DNA of 61,878 nucleotides, taken from assembly GCF_016862115.1 (NCBI RefSeq), contig NZ_BOMI01000106.1:1-61878 (forward strand), read 5' to 3'. This stretch comes from Paractinoplanes deccanensis. GTDB taxonomy: Bacteria > Actinomycetota > Actinomycetes > Mycobacteriales > Micromonosporaceae. Positions 33,758-42,528 of the stretch are shown here, in pieces (position 1 is the stretch's first letter; each line of letters opens with the position of its first letter). Below the pieces are notes generated by a model. The model was not told the origin of the DNA, searched no databases, and saw only the letters and a list, made by a program, of their open reading frames with translations. The position numbers and the translations under genes are program-made.

Positions 33758-35223
33758 CGCGGCTCCTCCGGCTCGTCGTCGTGCCCGCGCGCCCAGTTCG
33801 GCGTGGACGAGGGCTCGCTGCGCAGGCGGGAGTTGCGGTAGCCGTACAGCCAGTAGATGAGGACGCCGATCGCGAGCCAGACGACGAAGCGGATCCAGGT
33901 GTCGAGCGGCAGGTCGGTCATCAGGTAGACGGCGAACGCGATGCCGAGCAGCGGCAGCACCGGCGACCACGGCACGCGGTAGGGGCGCGGCATGTCGGGC
34001 CGGGTGCGCCGCAGCACTATCACCCCGATGTTGACCAGCACGAACGCGAACAGGGTGCCGATGTTGACGAGCTTGACGATCTCGCTGAGCGGCACCAGCG
34101 CGGCCAGGATCGCGATCAGCACGCCGAGCACGATGGTGAGCCGGGCCGGGGTGCCGTACCGCTGGTTGACCTGGGCGAGGCGCTGGGGGAGGAGGCCGTC
34201 GCGGCACATGGCGAAGAAGATGCGCGTCTGCCCGTACATGATGACCAGGACGACGCTGGTGATCGCGACGACGGCGCCGAGCGCGAGCACCGCCGCGGCC
34301 CAGCTGATGCCGGCGCCCTGGTCGAGGGCGGTGGCGAGCGGCGCGTCGCTGTCCTTGATCTGGTCGGGTGAGGCGATGCCGATCGCGCCGGTCGCGGTGA
34401 GCACGTAGAAGAGCGTGCAGATCAGCAGCGACCCGATGATCGCCAGCGGCAGGTCGCGCTCGGGCCGGCGCGCCTCCTCGCTGCCGGTCGAGACCGCGTC
34501 GAAGCCGATGTACGCGAAGAAGATCACCGCCGCGGCCGCTGTCACCCCGTCGACGCCCTCCGGCGCGAACGGCTGGAAGTTGCCGGTGCCGAAGTTGGCG
34601 AACGCGACGACGATGAAGAACAGCAGCACGGCGAGCTTGATGACGACCATCACGAGGTTGACCCGCGCGCTCTCGGTGACGCCGCGGACCAGCAGGAACG
34701 TGATGGCGAGGACGACGAAGACGGCGGGCAGGTTGAAGACGCCGCCGTCCTCGGGCGACTTCGCGATGGCGTCCGGCAGGGCGAAGCCGAAGGCCGCGTC
34801 GAGGAACGCGTTGAGGTTGCCGCCCCAGCCGACGGCGATCGCCGCGACCGACACGCCGTACTCCAGGATGAGGTCCCAGCCGATGATCCACGCGACCAGT
34901 TCACCCAGGGTGGCGTACGTGTACGTGTACGCGCTGCCGGCCACCGGGATCGACGACGCCAGCTCCGCGTAGGACAGCGCCGAGAACGCGCACGCGACCG
35001 CGGCCAGCACGAACGACAGGATCACCGCGGGCCCGGCTATGCCCGCCCCCTCGCCGATCACCACGAAGATGCCGGTACCGATGATCGCGCCGACGCCCAT
35101 GGCGGTCAGGTGGGTGGCACCGACCGCCTTCTTGAGCCCGTGGCCCTCTTCCGCCGTCTCGGTGATCAGGGAGCGGACGTCTCGGACCGCGAAGATGCCC
35201 GGCCGCCCCGAAGTCGTCGCCAT
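33754..35223 (-). CDS. APC-superfamily amino-acid permease
   Basis: 489 aa with about 12 transmembrane helices. The N-terminal signature GVGAIIGTGIFVVIGEGAG and the loop EEARRPERDLPLAI are those of the cationic-amino-acid/APC group (YfnA-like). It imports amino acids with protons. The ATG at 35223 follows GGGAGGTGA. It is operonic with the Usp gene. The nearby agmatinase would fit arginine or polyamine use, but this link is an inference. Confidence 0.92.
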   Translation of the reverse strand: MATTSGRPGIFAVRDVRSLITETAEEGHGLKKAVGATHLTAMGVGAIIGTGIFVVIGEGAGIAGPAVILSFVLAAVACAFSALSYAELASSIPVAGSAYTYTYATLGELVAWIIGWDLILEYGVSVAAIAVGWGGNLNAFLDAAFGFALPDAIAKSPEDGGVFNLPAVFVVLAITFLLVRGVTESARVNLVMVVIKLAVLLFFIVVAFANFGTGNFQPFAPEGVDGVTAAAAVIFFAYIGFDAVSTGSEEARRPERDLPLAIIGSLLICTLFYVLTATGAIGIASPDQIKDSDAPLATALDQGAGISWAAAVLALGAVVAITSVVLVIMYGQTRIFFAMCRDGLLPQRLAQVNQRYGTPARLTIVLGVLIAILAALVPLSEIVKLVNIGTLFAFVLVNIGVIVLRRTRPDMPRPYRVPWSPVLPLLGIAFAVYLMTDLPLDTWIRFVVWLAIGVLIYWLYGYRNSRLRSEPSSTPNWARGHDDEPEEPR

Positions 35224-35410
35224 ACCGCGTTCACCTCCCGTTATCGGTTCCCGCCGATGTAACGATGTGCCGACACCCGGTCGCGCGCAACCGGAGGGCG
35301 AAATCGGACACGCACCGGCTGTCCGCTGTGGCGGCGGAAACACGCGGCAGCCTGCGAGGGTCCGTTCCCCCGGGGTACGGTGTGGCCACGGGAAAGAGAG
35401 GTTCTCAGCC

Positions 35411-35761
35411 ATGGGCGAGGCGGTCATGACGGCGCGGCGGCAGGCCGACGGCGCGATCGTCGTCGACGTCCGCGGCAGCCTCGACGCCGCGACCGTCGGC
35501 GCGCTTCGTGACCTCCTGCTGGGCACGGTGCAGCGCGAGCGGCCGGTCAGCCTGATCGTCGACCTGACCTTCGTGGTCTTCATGGACTCCCAGGGCATCG
35601 GCACCCTGGTCACCGGATACAACGCGGCCCGCGAGGTCGGCACCCGGTTCGTCCTGCGCAACCCGAGCGAGTTCGTGCACCGCCAGCTGCGGGTCACCGG
35701 GCTGACCGAGATGTTCGGCCTGCCGCCCTCGTCCTCGTCGACGCAGACCTATACGCCCTGA
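35411..35761 (+). CDS. STAS-domain anti-sigma factor antagonist
   Basis: 116 aa, one STAS domain. The phosphorylatable Ser is S60 in MDSQGIGTL, matching SpoIIAA-type antagonists, so it likely releases a sigma factor from a partner anti-sigma kinase. The ATG at 35411 follows GAGAGG, and a second ATG at 35426 is possible. No anti-sigma or sigma gene is adjacent. Confidence 0.9.
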   Translation: MGEAVMTARRQADGAIVVDVRGSLDAATVGALRDLLLGTVQRERPVSLIVDLTFVVFMDSQGIGTLVTGYNAAREVGTRFVLRNPSEFVHRQLRVTGLTEMFGLPPSSSSTQTYTP

Positions 35762-35800
35762 GCGCGCGCGGTCCCGCCGCCCGGCGGTTAGGGTGCGGAG

Positions 35801-36541
35801 ATGGAGCGCTCGGCCGGCCGTGAACCCGACTGGCTGAGCCTGCCCGCGGCGGCCGGGCGGTGGGACGAGACCGAGCTCAAGGCCCCGCGCCTCGGCGCCG
35901 CGCTGACCGTCCGGAGCTGGACGCCGGCCCAGGCCACCAGCCGGGTGCTCGTCGCGCACGACGGCCCCGACTACGACGGCCGCGCGGGGCTCGGGCGCTA
36001 CGTCGCCGCCTCCATCACCGCCGGGCGCATCCCGCCCTGCCGGCTCGTGCTGCTGCCGGCCGGCGACCGCTTCGAGTGGTACTCGGCCTCACCCGCGTAC
36101 GCCCGCAGCCTGAGCGGCGAGATCCTGCCGCAGGTGGCGGACGGCCCGGTGGTGGGCGTGGGCGCCAGCCTCGGCGCCCTGGCGATGCTGCACTGCCAGC
36201 GGCGCCATCCGGAGCCGTTCGCGGGGCTGTTCCTGCAGTCCGGCAGCTTCTTCCAGCCGCGCTTCGACAAGCAGGAGTCGGGGTTCGCGCGGTGGCTGCG
36301 GATCGTGCGGTTCACCGGCCGGGTGCTGCGGGCGGGCGACGGGCCGGCGGTGCCGGCGGCGATGACCTGCGGGCGCGGCGAGGAGAACCTGGCGAACAAC
36401 CGGAGCATGGCCGTCGCGCTTCGCGAGCAGGGTTATCCGCTGAGTTTCGCGGAAATTGAGGGTGGTCACGACTGGCCGGCGTGGCGAGACGCTTTCGACC
36501 CGCATCTGACTTCGCTGTTGCAGAGGGTTTGGCCGCGCTGA
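35801..36541 (+). CDS. Alpha/beta-hydrolase, enterochelin-esterase-like
   Basis: 246 aa. The nucleophile elbow is GASLGA (family consensus G-x-S-x-G), the SGSFF segment follows, and the catalytic His is in GGHDW. The fold matches putative esterases of the esterase D/enterochelin group. No signal peptide. The ATP-grasp gene starts 20 nt later on the same strand, so the two probably act in one pathway. Confidence 0.82.
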   Translation: MERSAGREPDWLSLPAAAGRWDETELKAPRLGAALTVRSWTPAQATSRVLVAHDGPDYDGRAGLGRYVAASITAGRIPPCRLVLLPAGDRFEWYSASPAYARSLSGEILPQVADGPVVGVGASLGALAMLHCQRRHPEPFAGLFLQSGSFFQPRFDKQESGFARWLRIVRFTGRVLRAGDGPAVPAAMTCGRGEENLANNRSMAVALREQGYPLSFAEIEGGHDWPAWRDAFDPHLTSLLQRVWPR

Positions 36542-36560
36542 ATTTCAAGGAGGCATCGCC

Positions 36561-37808
36561 GTGGCTGACGTCGAGCACACCATCGGACTGCTGCTGGGAA
36601 CCGAGGACGACTGGCCGCGCGCGTACGAGGCGCTGCTGCGCAGGCTGGGCACGATCACCGGGGCGGACGGCAAGACGCACCGGGTGAACGCCGAGCGCGT
36701 CACGATCGAGCCGTTCAACCTGCGCTACAAGCCCCGCCACGAGCTGGTGATCGACCGCCTCGCCTACTGGTACTACCACCCGCGCGAGTGGCTCAAGAAG
36801 ATCGCGCTGATGGACGACGTGTACCTGCTGAACAGCCCTTTCACGTTCCAGTCGATGGAGAAGCACGCGGCGTACTGCGCGATGATGCGGCTCGGCCTCA
36901 AGGTGCCGGAGACGGTGCTGGTCCCGTACAAGAATCCCTTGGACAACAGCCGGTACGCCTACACGGCGGCGCGCTACAACCAGCCCTTCGACCTCGACCG
37001 TACGGCCGAGCAGGTGGGCTTCCCGATGTACATGAAGCCCTACGACGGCGGCGCCTGGGTCGGCGTCTCCAAGATCCGTAACCCGGACGAGCTGCACGCC
37101 GCCTACGACGCGTCCGGCGAGCGGCTCATGCACCTGCAGGCCTCGGTCGAGGGGTACGACGTCTTCACGCGCTCGCTGAGCATCGGCCCCGAGACGATGG
37201 TGATGAAGTTCCGTCCCGAGCAGCCGATGCACGCGCGCTACGAGGTCGACCACAGCTTCCTCTCCGCCGAGGTGGGCGACGAGGTGGTGACGATCTCGCG
37301 GCTGGTCAACGCGTTCTTCCGCTGGGAGTTCAACTCCTGCGAGTCGCTCGTACGCGGCGCCGACGTGCACCCGATCGACTATGCGAACGCCTGCCCGGAC
37401 GTCGCGATCACCTCGTTGCACTACTACTTCCCGTGGGCGATGGCCGCCCTCATGCGCTGGACGGTCTACTGCGTCGTGACCGAGCGCCGCCCGCGCCTCG
37501 ACACGGACACGGCGGCCTATTTCGCCGTCTCCGACGACCCTTCCCTGTCGTACGCGGAGCGCCTGGGCGAATACCGGCGGCTCGCCGACGCCTACTTCGA
37601 GGTCGACCGCTACCAGGACTTCTGCGCGCGCTACCTGGGCCACGTCGACGAGATGGTGTACGAGTGGGTCACCTCCGAGGAGTTCCGGTCGCTGCTGCGC
37701 GAGACGGTCCGCGCCACCTATCCGGTGCACGAGCACGAGAAGTTCCTCGCCCACTTCGGCGGCCTCATCGACGCCTGGGTGCGCGATCATGTCGTACCCT
37801 CGGCCTAG
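36561..37808 (+). CDS. ATP-grasp-fold ligase-like protein
   Basis: 415 aa. The central part (about residues 80-250) fits an ATP-grasp domain: VGFPMYMKPYDGGAWVGVSKI is the ATP-binding loop and MHARYEVDHSF with RWEFNSCESLV is a metal-binding region. ATP-grasp enzymes join a carboxylate to an amine or thiol through an acyl-phosphate. The N- and C-terminal parts are not recognised. GTG 36561 has a strong AAGGAGG at 36547-36553. The pairing with an esterase-like hydrolase suggests make-and-trim of a peptide or ester metabolite. Confidence 0.8.
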   Translation: MADVEHTIGLLLGTEDDWPRAYEALLRRLGTITGADGKTHRVNAERVTIEPFNLRYKPRHELVIDRLAYWYYHPREWLKKIALMDDVYLLNSPFTFQSMEKHAAYCAMMRLGLKVPETVLVPYKNPLDNSRYAYTAARYNQPFDLDRTAEQVGFPMYMKPYDGGAWVGVSKIRNPDELHAAYDASGERLMHLQASVEGYDVFTRSLSIGPETMVMKFRPEQPMHARYEVDHSFLSAEVGDEVVTISRLVNAFFRWEFNSCESLVRGADVHPIDYANACPDVAITSLHYYFPWAMAALMRWTVYCVVTERRPRLDTDTAAYFAVSDDPSLSYAERLGEYRRLADAYFEVDRYQDFCARYLGHVDEMVYEWVTSEEFRSLLRETVRATYPVHEHEKFLAHFGGLIDAWVRDHVVPSA

Positions 37809-37817
37809 TCTTGCCGG

Positions 37818-38249
37818 GTGCGGATCCGCCTCGAAGGACACGACCTGCCCGGTCAGCGTGCCGGGGAGCGCGCTCATGCGCTGCGGCTGGCCGGCGTCCA
37901 CGTGGGCGTGCAGCGCAAGGCGTCGGCCGAGCTGCTGGTGCCGGCCTGGGCGCCGTCGGCCGTGTGGGAGCTCGAGGTCACGGCCCGCGAGGTCGACGGC
38001 CTGCTCGACGTCGGCGGGCCGTGGGTGCACGGGCGGCCCGGCGCCCGGTTCCTCTATGTGACCTGGGGCAACCTCTCCGGCGACACGTTCGCGATGTTCC
38101 GGCGGGCCAAGCTGATGTTCGGTGACGTGCCGACGGCGACGCTGCGTGCCGCCTACGAGGGTGCGCTGCTGGTGGGCTCGCTGGGCTTGACCGACGAGCA
38201 CGGCGACCCCGTCTGCGCCCGCGTGCGGCCCGCCTGGAGCGTCGCATGA
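37818..38249 (+). CDS. DUF5990-like protein
   Basis: 143 aa, soluble, mostly beta. Features VGVQRKASAELLVPAWAPSAVWELEV and LYVTWGNLSGDTFAMFRRAKLMF resemble the actinobacterial DUF5990 family, which has no known role. It starts at GTG 37818 and overlaps the SNF2 start by 4 nt, so it is likely co-expressed with the helicase. Confidence 0.75.
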   Translation: MRIRLEGHDLPGQRAGERAHALRLAGVHVGVQRKASAELLVPAWAPSAVWELEVTAREVDGLLDVGGPWVHGRPGARFLYVTWGNLSGDTFAMFRRAKLMFGDVPTATLRAAYEGALLVGSLGLTDEHGDPVCARVRPAWSVA

Positions 38250-41182
38250 CCGCCGTCGTCCAGGCCACGGTCCGGGTCCTGCACGGCTTCGTCGGGCGCG
38301 ACGGCTCGCTGGGCCTGTGGGGCGAGTCGTCCGACCGGCAGGCGTTCGCGCTGCCCGCCTCGGAGCTGCCGGCGGGCGAGGCGCGGCCCCCGGTGACGCT
38401 GATCCTGCCCTCGACCAGCGCGGGCCCGCTGCCGTCGCCCCAGCTCGGGCTGCCGCCGCGGCGGGGCACGCCCAAGCTGCGTGCCTGGCAGGTGCCGGCG
38501 GTGACCGTGCCGTTCCTCGACGACGACCTGGCCGACTCGTGGGACGGCCGCCTCGGGCAGTCGGTGCTCTGGCTGGTCGAGCTGTGCTCGTTCGCCGCCG
38601 ACCTGGTGCGGCGCGGCCGGGTGCTGCCGGCTGTCCACCCGCACGGGCCGGTCGCGCGCTGGCGCCCGGTGATCACCGGATTCGACGCGGTCCACCACGC
38701 CGACCTGCTGCGCCGGCTGCCCCCGGCCGCCCGCGCCGAGCGCGCCCGCCCCGGCGACGTGGCCGGCCTGCCCGCCGAGGACGCGCTGGCCGCCGCGCTC
38801 GCCCGCCTCGTCGACGGCCTGGTCCGCACCCGCCTCGCCGAGGCCGGCGTGCGCATCGGCGACGGCTGGCTCGCCGCGCTCACCGACGAGCCGCGCTTCG
38901 TGGCCGCGCCCGCGCTCGCCGACGACCTCGCCGACAAGCTCGACGCGTGGCACGCGGGGGCCGTCTCCGGCGCGGCGGTGCGGCTCTGCTTCCGGCTCAG
39001 CCACGTCTCCGACGAGGGCGAGGAGCCCGACGCGGTCAACCCGGCCGGCACCCCGCCGCGCGACGCGTGGCTGCTGGAGTTCCTGCTCCAGGCGGTCGAC
39101 GAGCCCAGCGCGCTGGTCACCGCCGCCGACGTCTGGCGCGACGACTACGCGCCGCTGCGCCGCTGGACCCGGCACCCCCAGGAGAGGTTGCTCGGCGGCC
39201 TCGGCCGGGCGGCCCGGCTCTACCCCGACCTCGAGGCCGCGCTGCGCGTGCCGCGTCCCGTCGACATGGTCCTCGACACCGAGGAGGCCCATCGCTTCCT
39301 CACCCACGCCGCCACGCTGGAGGAGGCGGGCTACGGCGTGCTGCTGCCGGCCTGGTGGCGCGGGCGGCCGGGGCTCGGCCTCGGGCTCACGCTGCGGCCC
39401 CGCGAGGCGGTGCCGGCGGTGCTGCGCGACCAGGCCGCCGACCTGGGGCACATGGTCGACTACCACTGGGGGCTGGCGCTCGGCGGCGAGATGCTCACCG
39501 AGGCCGAGGTGACCGACCTGGCCCGGGCCAAGGTGCCGCTGGTGCGGCTGCGCGGCCGGTGGGTCTACCTCGACGCCGAGCGCCTCGACGCCGGGCTGCG
39601 GTTCCTGGCCCGCGGCGGCGGCACGATGACCGCCGGCGACGCGCTGCGCACGATCCGGCTGCTGCCGCCCGAGGAGCTGCCGCTGCCGGTGACCGCGACG
39701 AGCGGCTCCGGGTGGATGGCCGACCTGCTCTCCGGAGACCTTCCGCAGACGCTCACGCTGCTCGACCCGCCGGCGGCCCTGCGTGGATCGCTGCGGCCCT
39801 ACCAGGCGCGCGGCTTCTCGTGGCTGGCGTTCCTCGACGGTCTCGGCCTGGGCGCGTGCCTGGCCGACGACATGGGGCTGGGCAAGACCGTGCAGCTGCT
39901 GGCGCTGCTGCTGCACCGGCGCCCGGGGCCGGTGCTGCTGATCTGCCCGCTGTCGGTGCTCGGCAACTGGCAGCGCGAGATCGACCGGTTCGCGCCGTCG
40001 CTGCGGGTCTCCGTGCTGCACGGTTCCGAGCGCGTCGTCCCGGCGGACGCCGACGTCGTGCTCACCACCTACGCCACCGCGGTGCGCGACGCCGACCAGC
40101 TCGCCGCCGTGCGGTGGGACAGGGTGGTGCTCGACGAGGCGCAAAACGTCAAGAACAGCGCCGGCGCGGCCGCCAAGGCGGTGCGGCGCTTCCCGGCACG
40201 GGTGCGGATAGCGCTGACCGGCACCCCGGTGGAGAACAGGCTCGCCGAGCTCTGGTCGATCCTCGACTTCGTCAACCCGGGCGTGCTCGCGTCGGCGCAC
40301 ACGTTCCGCGCCCGCTTCGCCGTGCCCATCGAGCGGTACGCGGACGAGGAGGCCGCCGCGCGCCTGCGCCAGGCCACCCGGCCCTACCTGCTGCGCCGGG
40401 TCAAGTCCGACCCGGTCGTCGCCGGCGAGCTGCCCGACAAGCGCCACGTGCGCCACCTGTGCGGGCTGACCGGCGAGCAGAGCACGCTCTACAAGGCGAT
40501 CCTCGAGGAGATGACCACCCGGCTCGACGAGTCGACCGACCGCTGGAACAAGGGCATCGTGCTGGCCGGCATGACCAAGCTCAAGCAGGCCTGCGTCCAC
40601 CCTGCGCTGCTGCTCGGCGACAACTCGCCGCTGCCCGGCCGCTCCGGCAAGCTCGAACGCCTCGAGGAGATCGTCGACCAGGCCCTGGGGCAGGGCGAGA
40701 GCCTGCTCTGCTTCACCCAGTTCGCCCGCTTCGGCGCGATGCTGACGCCGCACCTGGCGGCCCGCTTCGGCGCGCCCGTGCGCTACCTGCACGGCGGCAC
40801 CCCCAAGGCCGCCCGCGACGAGATGGTGGCCTCGTTCCAGGCCGACACCCGGCCCAGCGTCTTCGTGCTGTCGCTCAAGGCGGGCGGCACCGGCCTCAAC
40901 CTGACGGCGGCCAACCATGTCGTGCACGTCGACCGCTGGTGGAACCCGGCGACCGAGGAGCAGGCCACCGACCGCGCGTTCCGCCTCGGCCAGACGCGCG
41001 ACGTGCGCGTGCACACCCTGGTCTGCCTGGGCACGCTGGAGGAGCGCATCGACCGCCTGCTCGCCGACAAGGGCGTGCTCGCGGCCCGGGTGGTCGGCAA
41101 CGGCGAGGGGTGGCTCACCTCGCTGTCCACCACCGAGCTGCGCGACCTGCTGCTCCTCGCCCCGGAGGCGATCAGTGACTGA
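38246..41182 (+). CDS. SNF2-family DNA-dependent ATPase/helicase
   Basis: 978 aa. Residues about 1-470 contain the bacterial SNF2-associated domain. The two RecA-like lobes follow: motif I DDMGLGKT (K547), motif II LDEAQ (D630, DEAQ instead of DEAH), LTGTPVENRL, and in lobe two FVLSLKAGGTGLNLTAANHV and ATDRAFRLGQ (motifs V and VI). Such proteins remodel DNA-protein complexes, probably in repair or transcription. It is tightly coupled upstream to the DUF5990-like gene and downstream to the SWIM gene (8-nt overlap). Confidence 0.95.
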   Translation: MTAVVQATVRVLHGFVGRDGSLGLWGESSDRQAFALPASELPAGEARPPVTLILPSTSAGPLPSPQLGLPPRRGTPKLRAWQVPAVTVPFLDDDLADSWDGRLGQSVLWLVELCSFAADLVRRGRVLPAVHPHGPVARWRPVITGFDAVHHADLLRRLPPAARAERARPGDVAGLPAEDALAAALARLVDGLVRTRLAEAGVRIGDGWLAALTDEPRFVAAPALADDLADKLDAWHAGAVSGAAVRLCFRLSHVSDEGEEPDAVNPAGTPPRDAWLLEFLLQAVDEPSALVTAADVWRDDYAPLRRWTRHPQERLLGGLGRAARLYPDLEAALRVPRPVDMVLDTEEAHRFLTHAATLEEAGYGVLLPAWWRGRPGLGLGLTLRPREAVPAVLRDQAADLGHMVDYHWGLALGGEMLTEAEVTDLARAKVPLVRLRGRWVYLDAERLDAGLRFLARGGGTMTAGDALRTIRLLPPEELPLPVTATSGSGWMADLLSGDLPQTLTLLDPPAALRGSLRPYQARGFSWLAFLDGLGLGACLADDMGLGKTVQLLALLLHRRPGPVLLICPLSVLGNWQREIDRFAPSLRVSVLHGSERVVPADADVVLTTYATAVRDADQLAAVRWDRVVLDEAQNVKNSAGAAAKAVRRFPARVRIALTGTPVENRLAELWSILDFVNPGVLASAHTFRARFAVPIERYADEEAAARLRQATRPYLLRRVKSDPVVAGELPDKRHVRHLCGLTGEQSTLYKAILEEMTTRLDESTDRWNKGIVLAGMTKLKQACVHPALLLGDNSPLPGRSGKLERLEEIVDQALGQGESLLCFTQFARFGAMLTPHLAARFGAPVRYLHGGTPKAARDEMVASFQADTRPSVFVLSLKAGGTGLNLTAANHVVHVDRWWNPATEEQATDRAFRLGQTRDVRVHTLVCLGTLEERIDRLLADKGVLAARVVGNGEGWLTSLSTTELRDLLLLAPEAISD

Positions 41183-41951
41183 CCCCCGGCTCTCGCTGGC
41201 CTTCCTCGGCACGTTCGAGTCGCTGCGGATGGGCCCCACCTTCGCGCGCGGGCGGCGCGACGAGCGGGCCGGCCACGTGCGCAGCCTGACCATCTCGGGC
41301 AGCCTCGTGGTGGCGCTGGTGCGCGGGCCCGACGACCCCCAGGCGTTCCGGTCGCGCATCGCCGTGCGGGCCTTCGGCGCCTCGGAGTGGGCCCGGGTCG
41401 AGGAGGACCTCGTGCGCGAGGCGCGCTACGCGGCCGACCTGCTCGCGGGGCGCATGCCGGCGGGCATCGGCGGCGTGTTCCAGGCGGCCGGGCTGTCGCT
41501 GGTGCCGCTGTCGCTCGACGAGGTGGCGATGGACTGCACCTGCGAGCGCTGGCCGATGCCGTGCGTCCACCTGGCAGCGACCACCTATGCGCTGGCGCGC
41601 AGCTTCGAGGAGGACCCGTTCGGCGTCTTCACCTGGCGTGGCCGGGGCCGCGACGAGCTGCTGCTGCGCCTGCGGGAGCTGCGCAGCGCCCGGGCGGTCA
41701 CCGCGGCGCCGGCCCAGGACGAGGCCGGCGAGGCCCGGGCGGAGGACGACCTGGGGGAGCGGCTCGGCGACCCGGCGGCCTTCTGGGGCGAGACGCTGCC
41801 CGCCGCCGCGGCACCGGCCGGTGGCCGCCCCGGGGCCGTCACGAGGCCCGACGCGCTGCTCGACCAGCTCGACCCGCCGCCGTTAGCACACGAGGGGCGC
41901 CCGATTGTGGACCTGTTGCGCCCGGCCTACCTGGCGCTGCCGGAAGAGTAG
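41175..41951 (+). CDS. SWIM zinc-finger protein, SNF2 partner
   Basis: 258 aa. The SWIM motif is C121-x-C123-x6-C130-x-H132 in CTCERWPMPCVH. The N-terminal region (SLAFLGTFESLRMGPTFARGRRD) is common to SWIM proteins encoded next to bacterial SNF2 ATPases. It probably brings the ATPase to DNA or protein targets. GTG 41175 overlaps the helicase stop by 8 nt. The C-terminal 90 residues are Ala/Pro-rich linker. Confidence 0.9.
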   Translation: MTDPRLSLAFLGTFESLRMGPTFARGRRDERAGHVRSLTISGSLVVALVRGPDDPQAFRSRIAVRAFGASEWARVEEDLVREARYAADLLAGRMPAGIGGVFQAAGLSLVPLSLDEVAMDCTCERWPMPCVHLAATTYALARSFEEDPFGVFTWRGRGRDELLLRLRELRSARAVTAAPAQDEAGEARAEDDLGERLGDPAAFWGETLPAAAAPAGGRPGAVTRPDALLDQLDPPPLAHEGRPIVDLLRPAYLALPEE

Positions 41952-42062
41952 CCCAAGTCTGTTCTTCCACGATCGGGTTACACGTAACGAAACCGACCCG
42001 TGACAATCCGTAAACGTGATCTCCTTCTTGCGACACAGCGTTTTGTCAAGAGAAGGTGTGAG

Positions 42063-42467
42063 ATGAACCGAATCACCCGTATGCTCACGGTCTCCGGTCT
42101 GGGTCTCGTCGCCGCCGCCACGCTGGGCGCCGGGCCCGCCATGGCCGCCACCGGCAGCAGCAGCGCCGGTGTCGCGCCGCAGGCGAGCCAGGGCACGACC
42201 CAGCACTGGTACGACGACGATGACGACTCGCGCGTCGTCGGCTACTACCGCAGCCTGCGTCGTTGCATCATCGCCGGCCGCATCGGCGAGCGCTTCGACC
42301 GCTGGGACGACTCCGAGTGCGTGCGCGTCGGCTACGGCTTCCACCGCCGCTACGCCCTCGTTGTCGAGTTCGACGACAACGACTGGGACAACGACTGGTA
42401 CAACTGGGACGACGACGACTACAACGACAACGGCCCGTGGTGGTTCCACAAGTACCACAAGCACTGA
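42063..42467 (+). CDS. Secreted acidic Asp/Trp/Tyr-rich protein
   Basis: 134 aa. A signal peptide (about residues 1-28, ending AMA) precedes the mature chain. Its middle has the two cysteines (RRCIIAGRIGERFDRWDDSEC), which could form a disulfide. The tail is extraordinarily rich in Asp, Asn, Trp and Tyr (DDNDWDNDWYNWDDDDYNDN) and ends in HKYHKH. This composition suggests calcium or other metal binding, or wall association. No family recognised. The ATG at 42063 follows AGAAGG. A hairpin terminator follows at 42492. Confidence 0.75.
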   Translation: MNRITRMLTVSGLGLVAAATLGAGPAMAATGSSSAGVAPQASQGTTQHWYDDDDDSRVVGYYRSLRRCIIAGRIGERFDRWDDSECVRVGYGFHRRYALVVEFDDNDWDNDWYNWDDDDYNDNGPWWFHKYHKH

Positions 42468-42491
42468 CACCAGTCAGTCGCCGCACCACCC

Positions 42492-42519
42492 GAGCCACGG
42501 CCCCGCAGGGTCGTGGCTC
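42492..42519 (+). terminator. Strong hairpin between convergent genes
   Basis: A 12-bp stem with one G-U pair (GAGCCACGGCCC/GGGTCGTGGCTC) and a 4-nt loop CGCA, followed by ACCTATTTCTC. It lies between the secreted-protein stop (42467) and the SDR stop (42529), and could end transcription from both sides. Confidence 0.75.
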
Positions 42520-42528
42520 ACCTATTTC

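Noticed and set aside
35340..35410. SigB-type promoter upstream of the STAS gene
   Set aside because: GGGTAC resembles a -10 box, but no matching GTTT -35 lies at proper spacing.
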